Below, piece by piece: positions 16,142-27,013 of a DNA stretch of 64,000 nt. Numbering within the stretch: the first letter of the stretch is position 1; each line of letters opens with the position of its first letter. The DNA is taken from assembly GCF_034043675.1 (NCBI RefSeq), contig NZ_JAXCLA010000003.1:1-64000 (forward strand), in the 5' to 3' direction. The DNA is from KK5 sp034043675. Lineage in GTDB: Bacteria > Pseudomonadota > Gammaproteobacteria > Burkholderiales > Burkholderiaceae_C. The notes beneath the pieces are model-generated. The model made no database searches and had not been told where the DNA came from. It saw only the letters and a list, made by a program, of their open reading frames with translations. A program made the position numbers and the translations under genes.

Positions 16142-17365
16142 TCAGGCCGTGATCAGGCGGGCGCTGAAGGCGGGCAGGTCTTCCTCGCGCAGGCCCAGGA
16201 AGATCGGTTCGCCCTCACGGCGATGGATATTGATCTTGGCGTTGTAGACGCGGTGCGGGCGGCCATGCTTGTCGGCGATCTCGAATTCGCTGATGCCGAA
16301 CTCGCGGCTCCCGCCTTCGGCCTTCCCTGTGAGGTAGCAGGCGATCTCGTCGATGGCGGCACCGGCCAGCACCAGCCCGTTCAGCGCCTTCAGCGGCTGG
16401 CGGGTGCGCTCGACGAAGTCCACGCTGTCGATGCGCACGATGTCGCTGCTGGTCTCGCCGCGCATCAGCGTGTTGAACTTGCCGACCAGGATCTGCCCCG
16501 GCAGCGCGCGCTCGATCATCCGCGCCAGCTCGATCGTCACCTGACCGACCAAGTAGCTGAACGAGGTCGGGTTCAGGCCTTCGCTCTGATAGAACTCGTA
16601 GTGCGAGCCGACGTGGAAGCAGGCGCGCAGCTGCGGCACCGACTCCGGCCGCAGCGCGCGCTCGCGCGCCAGCGCGTTGTCGGCCAGGATGAACTGCATC
16701 AGCTGGTACAGCTCGACATTGGCCTCGATGCCGCGCATCCGGTTCCAGATGTAGAAACCGTCGCCGGTGGTGGTGCGAGCGAAGTTGATGTTGATCTCGC
16801 TGTCCAGCAGCTTGGCGTAGGCGGCGTTGACCGAGCAGGACAGGCTGTTGAGCTGCACCACCTGCTCCAGCGGCGAGAGCAGCGAGAAGCCGACCGCGTC
16901 GAACAGGATCACCGCGCGGTCCTCGACCAGGCGGATGCCGTAGCGCGCGACGATGGCGGCGATCAGGTCCAGGCCCAGGCCCTGCTCCGGCTCGAAGGGC
17001 AGGTCGATCTGCAGCGGCGTGATGCCCAGCGCCACGGCCATGCGCTCGAGCTCGGGCATCGGCAGGTGATCCGGCGTGCCCAGCAGTTCTTCCAGCAGGC
17101 GGTTGCGGCGGCGCCCTTCCTCGGCGTCGCCACCGCCGCCGACGAACTCGGTCAACAGCGGATGCGGCGCCACCAGCAGGGACAGGCCCTTGGCGACCGG
17201 CGTCCAGCCGAAAACCAGGTTCTCGCCCAGGTTCCAGAGGTTGTAGAGGAACTGGTCCAGCACGACTATGTTGTCGCGCAGCTGGGCTTCGCTGACACCC
17301 GGGGGAAGGGGATAGGCCATGAAGCCGTCAAGCCATGATCTTCGCTTGCGGATTTCTTCTGACAC
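16142..17365 (-). CDS. Divergent class III nucleotidyl-cyclase-like protein
   Basis: A 407-residue protein with an uncharacterised N-terminal half and a C-terminal region resembling a class III cyclase. Metal-site-like ILFDAVGFSLL and TTTGDGFYIWNR (about residues 153 and 197) are present. The expected N-x-A-A-R motif appears as GQVTIELARM, lacking the asparagine, so activity is uncertain. A C-terminal domain ends in EPIFLGLREEDLP. I chose the GTG at 17365, which has GGAGA 7 bases upstream; a TTG at 17401 in frame lacks one. It follows the other cyclase gene in the same orientation, separated by 124 bases containing a 7-base hairpin (16100-16117). Confidence 0.6.
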   Translation of the reverse strand: MSEEIRKRRSWLDGFMAYPLPPGVSEAQLRDNIVVLDQFLYNLWNLGENLVFGWTPVAKGLSLLVAPHPLLTEFVGGGGDAEEGRRRNRLLEELLGTPDHLPMPELERMAVALGITPLQIDLPFEPEQGLGLDLIAAIVARYGIRLVEDRAVILFDAVGFSLLSPLEQVVQLNSLSCSVNAAYAKLLDSEININFARTTTGDGFYIWNRMRGIEANVELYQLMQFILADNALARERALRPESVPQLRACFHVGSHYEFYQSEGLNPTSFSYLVGQVTIELARMIERALPGQILVGKFNTLMRGETSSDIVRIDSVDFVERTRQPLKALNGLVLAGAAIDEIACYLTGKAEGGSREFGISEFEIADKHGRPHRVYNAKINIHRREGEPIFLGLREEDLPAFSARLITA

Positions 17366-17427
17366 TCGGCGGTCTCCGACGATGGTTGGCTTTTGTTTCA
17401 ACCATTATTGTCGGCGACTCGGGGGCG

Positions 17428-17485
17428 GAGCCGAACCCGGGAAACACGGGTGATCCAGGATGCTTATGCGTCCGGGGTTCGGCTC
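17428..17485. repeat. 11-base perfect inverted repeat forming a long hairpin
   Basis: GAGCCGAACCC (17428-17438) and GGGTTCGGCTC (17475-17485) can pair, with a smaller CCCGGG/CCCGTG stem between them. It lies after the stop of the small secreted gene and before the cyclase-like gene, both on the minus strand. It could terminate one or regulate the other; there is no T-run. Confidence 0.4.
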
Positions 17486-17503
17486 GTCAGGCGACCGGCC
17501 GCA

Positions 17504-17743
17504 TCAGCCGCGGCGCACCGGCTTGGTGGCGGCCTGGGCCAGCATCTGGCGGCGCATCTGGCCTTCGATGCTGTAGCCGGTGACGACCACCGTCGGCAGC
17601 TGCTTGACGGCCTTGCCGTTGACCACGACGCGCGGCAGGGTGACGACGCCGGTCTCCTTGGCCGACGGGGCAGCCTGGGCGGCACCAGCGGCCAGCAGCA
17701 GGACGGTGGACAGCAGGGTGGCGAGGGTGATTTGCTTGTTCAT
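17504..17743 (-). CDS. Small secreted protein, paralogue of the one at 6703
   Basis: A 79-residue protein with a clear signal peptide (MNKQITLATLLSTVLLLAAG, cut near AQA-A at about 25). A short mature part contains LPRVVVNGKAVKQLPTVVVTG. The same paired strand motif and LPTV(V/I)V core occur in the 80-residue protein at 6703-6945. No cysteines are present here and the tail is basic (KPVRRG). Function is unknown. A similarity to the short strand motifs of TonB-receptor plugs was considered but is too weak to use. Confidence 0.7.
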   Translation of the reverse strand: MNKQITLATLLSTVLLLAAGAAQAAPSAKETGVVTLPRVVVNGKAVKQLPTVVVTGYSIEGQMRRQMLAQAATKPVRRG

Positions 17744-17970
17744 GATCGGCTCCGTTTGGGTTGCGATTCAGCGGTTTGCTGCTTCGATGAACTCAGTATC
17801 GGAGCCGGTCCCGGGCATTCCCAGGCGCTTGCGACGAAGCGCAGGCGACGCGGCGTGAACTGCAGGCAGCGCAGATCGGCGGTAATGCGCACCAGCAGCG
17901 CAAGGACCGTGACTAGCGTGGGCAAGGCGCTCCGGCCTATGATGACCGGTTGCCTGAAAGTCCCGTGTCC

Positions 17971-20882
<2,912 letters not shown>

Positions 20883-20886
<4 letters not shown>

Positions 20887-21707
20887 TTCGTGACGCGGCG
20901 GCGGCGCGACGTCACGAAGGCCAGTGCGGCCACGCCGCCCAGCATCATCAACCAGGTGCCAGGCTCGGGCACGGTCGGGGTGACCGGCGTCGTCGGGTTG
21001 CCGGGCAGGCTCGGACCGGTGGGCTGGGTGATCGTCGTCGGCGAGCCCGGCGGCAGGATGGGCACGGCGGGCGTGCTCACCACCGGACCCGCACCCGTGG
21101 GCGAGGCACCGGGCAGCAGCGAGCCGGGCGTCGAGGGCAGGCCGCTGTCCAGGCTCGGCGGCGCCTGCATCGCTGCGAAGCTGGTCGGCGATTCGCCGCC
21201 CGGGCCGGCCCCGGTCGGATCCATCTCGAGTTCGGTTTCGGGCGGAGCCGTCTCGTTCGTCGACGAGGCGGGCGGGGTTGCGGCGGCCATCATGGCCGGC
21301 GGCGCGGCGATGCGGCGGATGCGGCTGACGTTGCGGCACACGGTGGGCACCAGGATGCACTGGCCGTCCTCGCAGTAGACGAGGCCGCGCTCTTCCATCG
21401 AATCGGTCCACTTCGTACGGGTGACGGTCTTGCAGATGCTGCCGTTGCCGAAGTACATGTCGCGGATGTCACCGCCGTACTGGCCCTTGCCGTTGATGCC
21501 GTCGCGCTTGATGCTGACGATCTCGTCGTAGTCGCGCTTGGCCATGCGAGCCTTCAGCTTGGCACGCGTCTCGGCCGGGATGTCCTGGTAGCGATCGACG
21601 GCGGCGACCACGTCGCCCATGAAAGGATTGACCCCTGGATGATCCCAACTGCACGCGGGCAGCGTCGCCCCGGAGGCGGCGAGTGCGAGTGCTGCGAGAA
21701 GTGCCAT
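20883..21707 (-). CDS. PEP-CTERM sorted exported protein
   Basis: A 274-residue protein with an N-terminal signal peptide ending near a CSWDHPG segment. A globular part contains IRDMYFGNGSICKTVTRTKW with several cysteines. A low-complexity Pro/Gly/Thr linker follows, then the C-terminal sorting signal VPEPGTWLMMLGGVAALAF plus an Arg-rich tail. Such signals are cut by an exosortase, which is not encoded here. The CSWD and M-Y-F-G features suggest the MHFG-type PEP-CTERM subgroup, from memory. AGGAAA lies 7 bases before the ATG. Surface or extracellular-matrix association is expected from the family. Confidence 0.8.
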
Positions 21708-21770
21708 GAGCGTTTCCTGTGCTTCGGCAGATGCCGATCACGTGGATCTCGGCCCTGCGGGGGTTGATAT

Positions 21771-21802
21771 CGTTACCGATCGCAAGCAGCGGTACGGTAA
21801 CG
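21771..21802. promoter_or_regulatory. Inverted repeat upstream of the PEP-CTERM gene
   Basis: CGTTACCG (21771-21778) and CGGTAACG (21795-21802) are perfect 8-base arms with a 16-base spacer, about 65 bases before the PEP-CTERM start. It could be a regulator site. The rest of 21708-22021 shows no gene, only the terminator at 21963. Confidence 0.35.
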
Positions 21803-21962
21803 AAGCGTTGGAAAAAGTGTAGGTGCCCGATTCTCGTGCCCGGCAGAGCCGGCCCCCCTGTCTGCGGGAGACGCGCTGCGACAGATGTCACGGATACACA
21901 ACCTGGGACTTGCCCGGCCCCGCACGCCCGGGGGTTTGGGCGGCCCGAATGCTAAGGCAAAG

Positions 21963-21987
21963 AAAAAGCCCGGACCATGTCCGGGCT
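21963..21987 (-). terminator. Rho-independent terminator of the SWIB protein gene
   Basis: On the minus strand AGCCCGGAC and GTCCGGGCT form a 9-base stem with loop ATG, followed by TTTTTC. It lies 35 bases after the histone-like gene stop. Confidence 0.85.
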
Positions 21988-22021
21988 CTTGGCTATCGGC
22001 GAATCACCGACAACAAACCGA

Positions 22022-22468
22022 TCACTTCAGGTGGCTGTTGATCAGCTTGGTCATCTCGAACATGTCAGCCTTGGCCTTGCCGAAGATTTCCTTCAGCTTG
22101 GCGTCGGCATTGATGACGCGCTTCTGCAGCTCGTCCTGCAGCTTGTTCTTCTTGATGTACTCCCAGACCTTCTTGGTCACGTCGGTGCGCGGCAGCGGTG
22201 CTGCGCCGACGATCGCGGCCAGAGCGGCGCTGGGGGTCATGGCCTTCATGAAGGCGGCGTTCGGCGTGCGCTTCTTGGCGGGGGCCGCAGCCTTCTTCGC
22301 CGGAGCAGCCTTCTTGGCCGGGGCCGCCTTCTTGGCCGGAGCAGCAGCCTTCTTCGCGGGAGCGGCTGCCTTCTTCGCAGGGGCTGCGGCCTTCTTTGCA
22401 GGAGCCGCAGCCTTCTTGGCCGGCGCCGCTTTCTTCGCGGGCGCGGCGGCCTTCTTCGCAGTTGCCAT
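22022..22468 (-). CDS. Histone H1-like protein with SWIB/MDM2 domain
   Basis: A 148-residue basic protein. Residues 1-66 are an Ala/Lys/Pro tail with nine PAKK units, like eukaryotic H1 and bacterial H1-like tails, suited to binding DNA non-specifically. Residues about 70-148 are a SWIB domain (MTPSAALAAIVGAAPLPRTD, then KKVWEYIKKNKLQD and a conserved C-terminal helix). A nucleoid or chromatin-like architectural role is inferred from both halves. The ATG at 22468 follows GGAGAG at 7 bases. It has its own terminator and appears monocistronic. Confidence 0.85.
   Translation of the reverse strand: MATAKKAAAPAKKAAPAKKAAAPAKKAAAPAKKAAAPAKKAAAPAKKAAPAKKAAPAKKAAAPAKKRTPNAAFMKAMTPSAALAAIVGAAPLPRTDVTKKVWEYIKKNKLQDELQKRVINADAKLKEIFGKAKADMFEMTKLINSHLK
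22271..22465 (-). repeat. Tandem repeat encoding the PAKKAA tail
   Basis: Nine imperfect 18- to 21-base units encode (A)AAPAKK. Codon choice varies between units (gcc/gca/gcg and aag), so the repeat is kept at protein level more than at DNA level. Length changes by slippage are likely between strains. Confidence 0.8.
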
Positions 22469-22674
22469 TTCGATTCTCTCCATCAAAGTGTTGTTGATGT
22501 GCCGGGCCCGGGTGAAGGCCGCATAAGCCTTCTTTTCTCTCTAGCACCCTGCGGCGGCAATGGTACTGCGCGCCCTGAGCGCTGAGAAGCGTTTCATAGA
22601 GGAGAAGCCGCGCGAATGGGCCTTCAATCGTCGTGTTTACCCTGGGTTGTCGCGCCTCTGCATCAGCGCGGGCC

Positions 22675-24045
22675 TCAATAGACGTCGCGACGCAGCCGTC
22701 CATCGGCAATCAGCGCATCGACGCGCGCGTCGCCGAGCCGCTCACGCAGCACCGAATCGACGCCCGCGGCCATGCCCTGGAGGCTGCCGCAGACGTAGAT
22801 CGCGGCGCCTCGGTCGAGCCACTCGATCAAGACCTCGATCGACGCAGCGAGCGCGTGCTGCACATAACGCCGAGTCACGACGTCACGCGAGTAGACGCGG
22901 TCCACGCGCTCGAGCAGGCCGCTGTGCTGCCAGGCGGTGATCTCGCCGTCGTAGTGCGCGTCGTGCGCAGCGCGGCGCTCGCCGTACAGCAGCCAGGCGC
23001 GTGCGCCGGTCCGCAGCGCGTGCGCCTTCAGATGCGCGCGCAGGCCGGCCAGGCCGCTGCCATTGCCGATCAGGACCAGCGGCCGCCCAGCATTGGCACC
23101 GATGCGGAAGCCGCGGTGCTCGCGCAAGCGCAGCGGCACGCTGTCGCCGACGGCCAGCCCTTCCGTCAGCAGGCCCGAGGCCAGGCCGAGGCTGCCGTCG
23201 TCGCGGTGCGACTGACGCACCATCAAGTGCACGCGGCCGTCACTCGGCAGCGAAGCGATCGTGTATTCGCGCGGCGCCTCGCCGGCATGGACCTCGCCCA
23301 GCCCCAGCTGCACGAGATCTCCGGCTTCCCAGTCGGGCAACGCGGTCCCGTCGGCCGGTACGAGTTCGAGATGGAAGACCGCGCCGCCCTCGCTGCCGGG
23401 ATTGAGCAGGCGGCGCTCCAGCAGGCGCCACGGAGAGAAGGCCGCCGCCTCGAACGCAGAGGCGTCCACGGTGCCGGCCAGATGGCTCAGCGACTGCCGC
23501 CAGCGTTCGAGGGCGCGCGCATCGTCGCGGTCCACCTCGATCCGATCGAACATCGGCTGCGCGCCGCGTGCGTGCAGCCAGGCGTCGAGCTGCCGACCGA
23601 AGCCGCAGAACTGCGCGTAGGTGGCGTCGCCGAGCGCCAGCAGGCCGAACTGCAGTCCGGACAGATCGAGGTCCTCCCGCGTCATCAGGTCGCGCGCGAA
23701 GACGGCGCCGCTGTCCGGCGCATCGCCCTCGCCATAGGTGCTGGCGAGGAACAGCGCGTGGCCGGCCGCCTGCAGGTCGACCTCGCGTACCTCGCTGAGC
23801 GCCATCAGGCGCACGGGCAGGCCGGCCAGGTGGAGGGCGCGCGCCGTCGAACGGGCGATCTCCTCGGCGCTGCCGGTCTGGCTCGCATGCAGCACGAGCA
23901 CGGCCGGCGCGTCATCGGCGGCCGGCAGCAATGCGGCGAGCTCCGCTTGCAGGCGCCGACGGCGTCCGCGTTCGCGCAGGCCGACGGCGACGCACAGCGC
24001 CGCGTACGCCAGCACGATCAGCAGCGCCCACGCCTCGCGGCTCAC
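22675..24045 (-). CDS. Membrane-anchored flavodoxin/FAD/NAD(P) reductase
   Basis: A 456-residue diflavin reductase like the sulfite reductase flavoprotein and P450 reductase group. An N-terminal membrane helix (residues 5-22) precedes a flavodoxin domain with the FMN loop HASQTGSAEEIA and STYGEGDAPDSG. The FAD part has REYTIASLPSDG, and the NAD(P) part has PLVLIGNGSGLAGLRAHL and YVCGSLQGMA. The GTG start overlaps the apbE stop (GTGA). As the last gene of the iron operon it probably feeds electrons from NADPH to the membrane or periplasmic partners encoded upstream; that coupling is inferred. Confidence 0.85.
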   Translation of the reverse strand: MSREAWALLIVLAYAALCVAVGLRERGRRRRLQAELAALLPAADDAPAVLVLHASQTGSAEEIARSTARALHLAGLPVRLMALSEVREVDLQAAGHALFLASTYGEGDAPDSGAVFARDLMTREDLDLSGLQFGLLALGDATYAQFCGFGRQLDAWLHARGAQPMFDRIEVDRDDARALERWRQSLSHLAGTVDASAFEAAAFSPWRLLERRLLNPGSEGGAVFHLELVPADGTALPDWEAGDLVQLGLGEVHAGEAPREYTIASLPSDGRVHLMVRQSHRDDGSLGLASGLLTEGLAVGDSVPLRLREHRGFRIGANAGRPLVLIGNGSGLAGLRAHLKAHALRTGARAWLLYGERRAAHDAHYDGEITAWQHSGLLERVDRVYSRDVVTRRYVQHALAASIEVLIEWLDRGAAIYVCGSLQGMAAGVDSVLRERLGDARVDALIADGRLRRDVY

Positions 24046-25022
24046 GACAGCAGCGCCTCCATCGCCGGGCTGAATCGCTCGGCGAATCCGCCGCCCTCCG
24101 TGCGCTGCACGAAGTGGGCGGCCAGGCCGCGTGCGCGGGCCAGTGCAAGACCCTCGTCGAGCCCCAGCACCATCAGTGCGGTGGACCAGCCATCGGCCCA
24201 CATCGCGCTCTCGTGCACGACGCTGACCGAGGCCAGGCCGTGGGCGATGGGCGCGCCGCTGCGCGGATCGATGCTGTGCGACAGGCGCCGGCCGCCATCG
24301 TCGATGCGGTAGCGCCGGTAGTCGCCCGAGGTGGCGATGGACAGGCCATGCAGCGCGATGCGTAGCGGCGCCAGGCCGGCGTCGGTGGCGGGTGCCTCGA
24401 TGTCGACCCACCAGGGCTGGCCATCGGGCTTCAGGCCGGTGCCGCGCAGTTCGCCACCGACCTCGGCCAGGTGATCGGTAATGCCCAGGTCTTCCAGCAC
24501 CTGGGTGACGCGATCGACCGCATGGCCCTTGGCGATGGCGGAGAGATCGAGCCGCAGGCCACCGGGCTGCAGCAGGCCGCGGCCGTCAAGTTCGAGCGCA
24601 CGCCAGTCGCGGCGCACCGTGCCTTCATCGATCGCGCCGGGCGGCCCGAAGCCCCAGCGGCGCACGACCTCGCCCATGCAGGGATCGAAGGCGCCGCCGC
24701 AGGCCTCGGCGATCTGCAGCGCGGCCTGCATCACGGTCGCGAAGCCGGCCGGCAACGCATGGCGCGTGCCGGCCGCGGCGCGATTGAAGATCGAGAGCCG
24801 CGAATCCGGCTCCCAGTGGCTCATCTCGTCGATGACGGCGTCCAGCGCGCGCGTGATGGCCGCCTCGATCGCGCCCAGGCGCAGGCCGGCCGGCGCGGCG
24901 AAGCGCACCGACCAGGTCGTGCCCATCGTGTCGCCCTGCAGCGCATGGACGGACTGGTCCCAGGGCGGCGGGGTGCCGCGAATCTCCAGCGGCACCAGCA
25001 CCCGCGCGACGGCCGAGGACAT
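24042..25022 (-). CDS. apbE: FAD:protein FMN transferase ApbE
   Basis: ApbE attaches FMN to a threonine or serine in target proteins. The 326-residue protein has the family motifs MGTTWSVRF, RLDLSAIAKGHAVDRV, VGGELRGTG, IATSGDYRRY and the metal-binding ADGWSTALMVLG. No Sec signal peptide or lipobox is visible at the N-terminus, unusual for an enzyme that normally acts outside the cytoplasm. Its start overlaps the DUF4198 stop (ATGA). The likely client is the DUF2271 protein two genes upstream, which carries a DGVSGAT flavinylation motif. Confidence 0.9.
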   Translation of the reverse strand: MSSAVARVLVPLEIRGTPPPWDQSVHALQGDTMGTTWSVRFAAPAGLRLGAIEAAITRALDAVIDEMSHWEPDSRLSIFNRAAAGTRHALPAGFATVMQAALQIAEACGGAFDPCMGEVVRRWGFGPPGAIDEGTVRRDWRALELDGRGLLQPGGLRLDLSAIAKGHAVDRVTQVLEDLGITDHLAEVGGELRGTGLKPDGQPWWVDIEAPATDAGLAPLRIALHGLSIATSGDYRRYRIDDGGRRLSHSIDPRSGAPIAHGLASVSVVHESAMWADGWSTALMVLGLDEGLALARARGLAAHFVQRTEGGGFAERFSPAMEALLS

Positions 25023-25843
25023 CAGCGCGGCAGCACCTCGAAGGTGGCGCTGACGGACGCGCGCTGCATCGGCTTCTCACGCGTGCCGCCCATGCCGCGC
25101 TCGCCCGCGTTGGCGCCGATCCAGTAGGCGCCCGGCTCGGTCCAGTCGGCGGTGAACTCGCCGCGGGCATCGGTCTTCAGCGTGATCTCGCCCATCTTGT
25201 AGCGGTAGCGGTTGCCGCCGCGGCGCACGGTGACGGCCGTGTCGGCCAGCGGCTTGCCATCGAGCAGCAGGCGGAAGCGGCTGTGGTCGCCGTTGGACAG
25301 GTCGGTGACGGCATCCAGCGGCAGCAGTTCCAGGCCCTCGCCTTCCGGCGCGAAATCGATCTTGCCGGGTGCCTCACGGCTGACGAAGGTCTGCTGGCGG
25401 CTGCTCGTCACGACGAAGCTGGTGAGCTCGGCGCCGGCCGGGATCTCCTTGTCCAGCGTCTCGGGCGTGGCGCGGAAGCGCTTGGTCTCGCCGCCAAGCT
25501 TGTAGCTGCCCATCACGGCGCTGCTGACGTTGCTGATGCGGTAGCTGCCTTCCTGCGGCAGGTTGAGGTCGAAGCTTTCGCGGTTGCGCGCCGAGGAGCG
25601 GTTCTGCGGCTCCAGCTTCAGGCCGCCGGGGCCGGTGACGCGCAGCGTCTCGAGCTTGAGCGCGCGCTCGAAGATGAACAGGTCTTCGGAAACGGCGGCA
25701 TCCACCGTCACGACGACTTCCTTGTTGCCGGTGGCGACGGTGGCGTTGGGCAGCAGCCAGGGCATGTGGGCCTGGGCCGTGAGGGGCACGACGGCCGACA
25801 GGACGCCGGATGCGACGGAAAGGGCGGTCAGGATCTTGCGCAT
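25022..25843 (-). CDS. Exported DUF4198 protein
   Basis: A 273-residue exported protein. A signal peptide (MRKILTALSVASGVLSAVVP, cut after AQA) is followed by HMPWLLPNATVATG and beta-rich repeats. The C-terminus reads KPLADTAVTVRRGGNRYR and DARGEFTADWTEPGAYWIGA, the carboxypeptidase-regulatory-like fold of the DUF4198/CbiK-type family. The ATG at 25843 follows AAGGAG at 9 bases. DUF4198 proteins accompany metal uptake genes and may bind metal or a siderophore in the periplasm; this is inferred from context. Confidence 0.8.
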   Translation of the reverse strand: MRKILTALSVASGVLSAVVPLTAQAHMPWLLPNATVATGNKEVVVTVDAAVSEDLFIFERALKLETLRVTGPGGLKLEPQNRSSARNRESFDLNLPQEGSYRISNVSSAVMGSYKLGGETKRFRATPETLDKEIPAGAELTSFVVTSSRQQTFVSREAPGKIDFAPEGEGLELLPLDAVTDLSNGDHSRFRLLLDGKPLADTAVTVRRGGNRYRYKMGEITLKTDARGEFTADWTEPGAYWIGANAGERGMGGTREKPMQRASVSATFEVLPR

Positions 25844-25863
25844 GTTCTTTGTCTCCTTCGTCA

Positions 25864-26391
25864 TCAGGGCTTGACGCTGAGCACCAGCGCACCGATCTCG
25901 TCGTCGCCCTGAACCTTGGTCTCGCCGGCCGCCTTGACGGGCCAGTTCAGCGGAATGCGGCGCACCTCGCGGCCACCGGCCTCGCGGCCGACCTCGACGA
26001 CGACCTCGTACTGGCCGGCCGGCAGATTGGCCAGCGCCGGATGCCCGCCCAGGCTGATCGCGTGCTCGCCCGGCGCACGCGTGGCGCCACTGACGCCATC
26101 GGCCGGCAGCGACAGCGCACGGCCGCCGGCACGCCACCAGCTGCGCATGTCGCGCAGCCATTTGGCACCGCCGTTGTTGGGCTTCTTGGTGTCGTACCAG
26201 AGCGCCAGCTGGGCCGCGGCCTGGCTGGTATCGCCGGCCTTCTCGAGCCAGATGGCGACGTAGGGCTTGTGGTACTCAGCCACGTTGATGCGCGGCAGTT
26301 CGATCTTCAGCTGCACGTCGGCGGCCTGGGCCGCGGTGGCGCCCAGGGCGGCGAGACCGGTCAGGGTGAGGTGTTGGAGTTTGGTGTTCAT
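25864..26391 (-). CDS. Exported DUF2271 protein with FMN-attachment motif
   Basis: A 175-residue protein with a signal peptide (cut after AQA, about residue 23) and a beta-sandwich DUF2271 domain starting ADVQLKIELPRI. Residues 98-104 read DGVSGAT, matching the D-x-x-(S/T)-G-A-(S/T) motif to which ApbE links FMN, with Thr104 the predicted acceptor. With apbE two genes away this is probably a periplasmic covalent flavoprotein shuttling electrons between the PepSY membrane protein and a ferric substrate. The motif is seen; the electron path is inferred. Confidence 0.82.
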   Translation of the reverse strand: MNTKLQHLTLTGLAALGATAAQAADVQLKIELPRINVAEYHKPYVAIWLEKAGDTSQAAAQLALWYDTKKPNNGGAKWLRDMRSWWRAGGRALSLPADGVSGATRAPGEHAISLGGHPALANLPAGQYEVVVEVGREAGGREVRRIPLNWPVKAAGETKVQGDDEIGALVLSVKP

Positions 26392-26392
26392 G

Positions 26393-27013
26393 TCAGTGGA
26401 TCAGGATCAGAGCCAGCAGGGCTGGCAGGACGAAACCGAGGCCCACCAGGGGCCAGGTCATGGCGCGCTGGGCCGCGTGGAACTTGAGGATCAGCAGGCC
26501 GGTGATCGAAAACAGCAGGCAGGCGACGGCGAACACGTCCAGGAACAGACTCCAGGCCAGGCCCGCGTTGCGTCCCTTGTGCAGATCGTTGAAATAGGCC
26601 ACCCAGCCGCGGTCGGTGTCCTCGAACTCGGCGGCGCCGCTCTCGCGATCGACGCGCACCCAGGAATCGCCGCCCGGGCGCGGCATCGGCAGGTAGATCT
26701 CATCGGCAGACCATTCGGCCGAGTCGGCCCGGATGCTGGTGCCGAAGGCCTGGGCGAGCGCCGCCCGCGTTTCCGGCGGCACCGGCGCGTGGTGATCTTT
26801 CTCGTCGGCCGCCGGTTTGAGAACGGCGAGCTGCGCAGGGGAAAGTTGAGCCTTCTTCGACACGATCTTCGGGTTCACCTCGATCCAGCTCGCGTGGTTC
26901 AGGGTGATGCCGGTCAGCGCGAACAGCAGCATGCCGATCAGGCAGATCGCCGACGAGATCCAGTGCCAGGTGTGAAGCGTCTTGAGCCAGCCGGCCTTGG
27001 AGGCTTGGCTCAT
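26393..27013 (-). CDS. PepSY-associated transmembrane protein
   Basis: A 206-residue membrane protein. An N-terminal helix rich in His and Trp (LHTWHWISSAICLIGMLLFA) is followed by a periplasmic PepSY-like part and two C-terminal helices (about 160-180 and 186-205). Proteins of this PepSY_TM type are linked to iron-siderophore reduction and to ApbE-flavinylated electron carriers. The ATG overlaps the piuC stop (ATGA). Histidines near the helix ends could ligate heme, but this is not demonstrable from sequence alone. Confidence 0.8.
   Translation of the reverse strand: MSQASKAGWLKTLHTWHWISSAICLIGMLLFALTGITLNHASWIEVNPKIVSKKAQLSPAQLAVLKPAADEKDHHAPVPPETRAALAQAFGTSIRADSAEWSADEIYLPMPRPGGDSWVRVDRESGAAEFEDTDRGWVAYFNDLHKGRNAGLAWSLFLDVFAVACLLFSITGLLILKFHAAQRAMTWPLVGLGFVLPALLALILIH

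Noticed and set aside
17504..17743. Fragment of a TonB-dependent receptor plug
   Set aside because: The VVVTG strand resembles a TonB box, but a complete small protein with its own signal peptide and stop is present, and no plug motifs follow.
17744..17970. LexA box upstream of uvrA
   Set aside because: No CTGT-N8-ACAG or near match is present, unlike recA in the same window.
22271..22465. Possible CRISPR-like array
   Set aside because: The periodic units are in-frame codons for PAKKAA with no unique spacers and no cas genes nearby.
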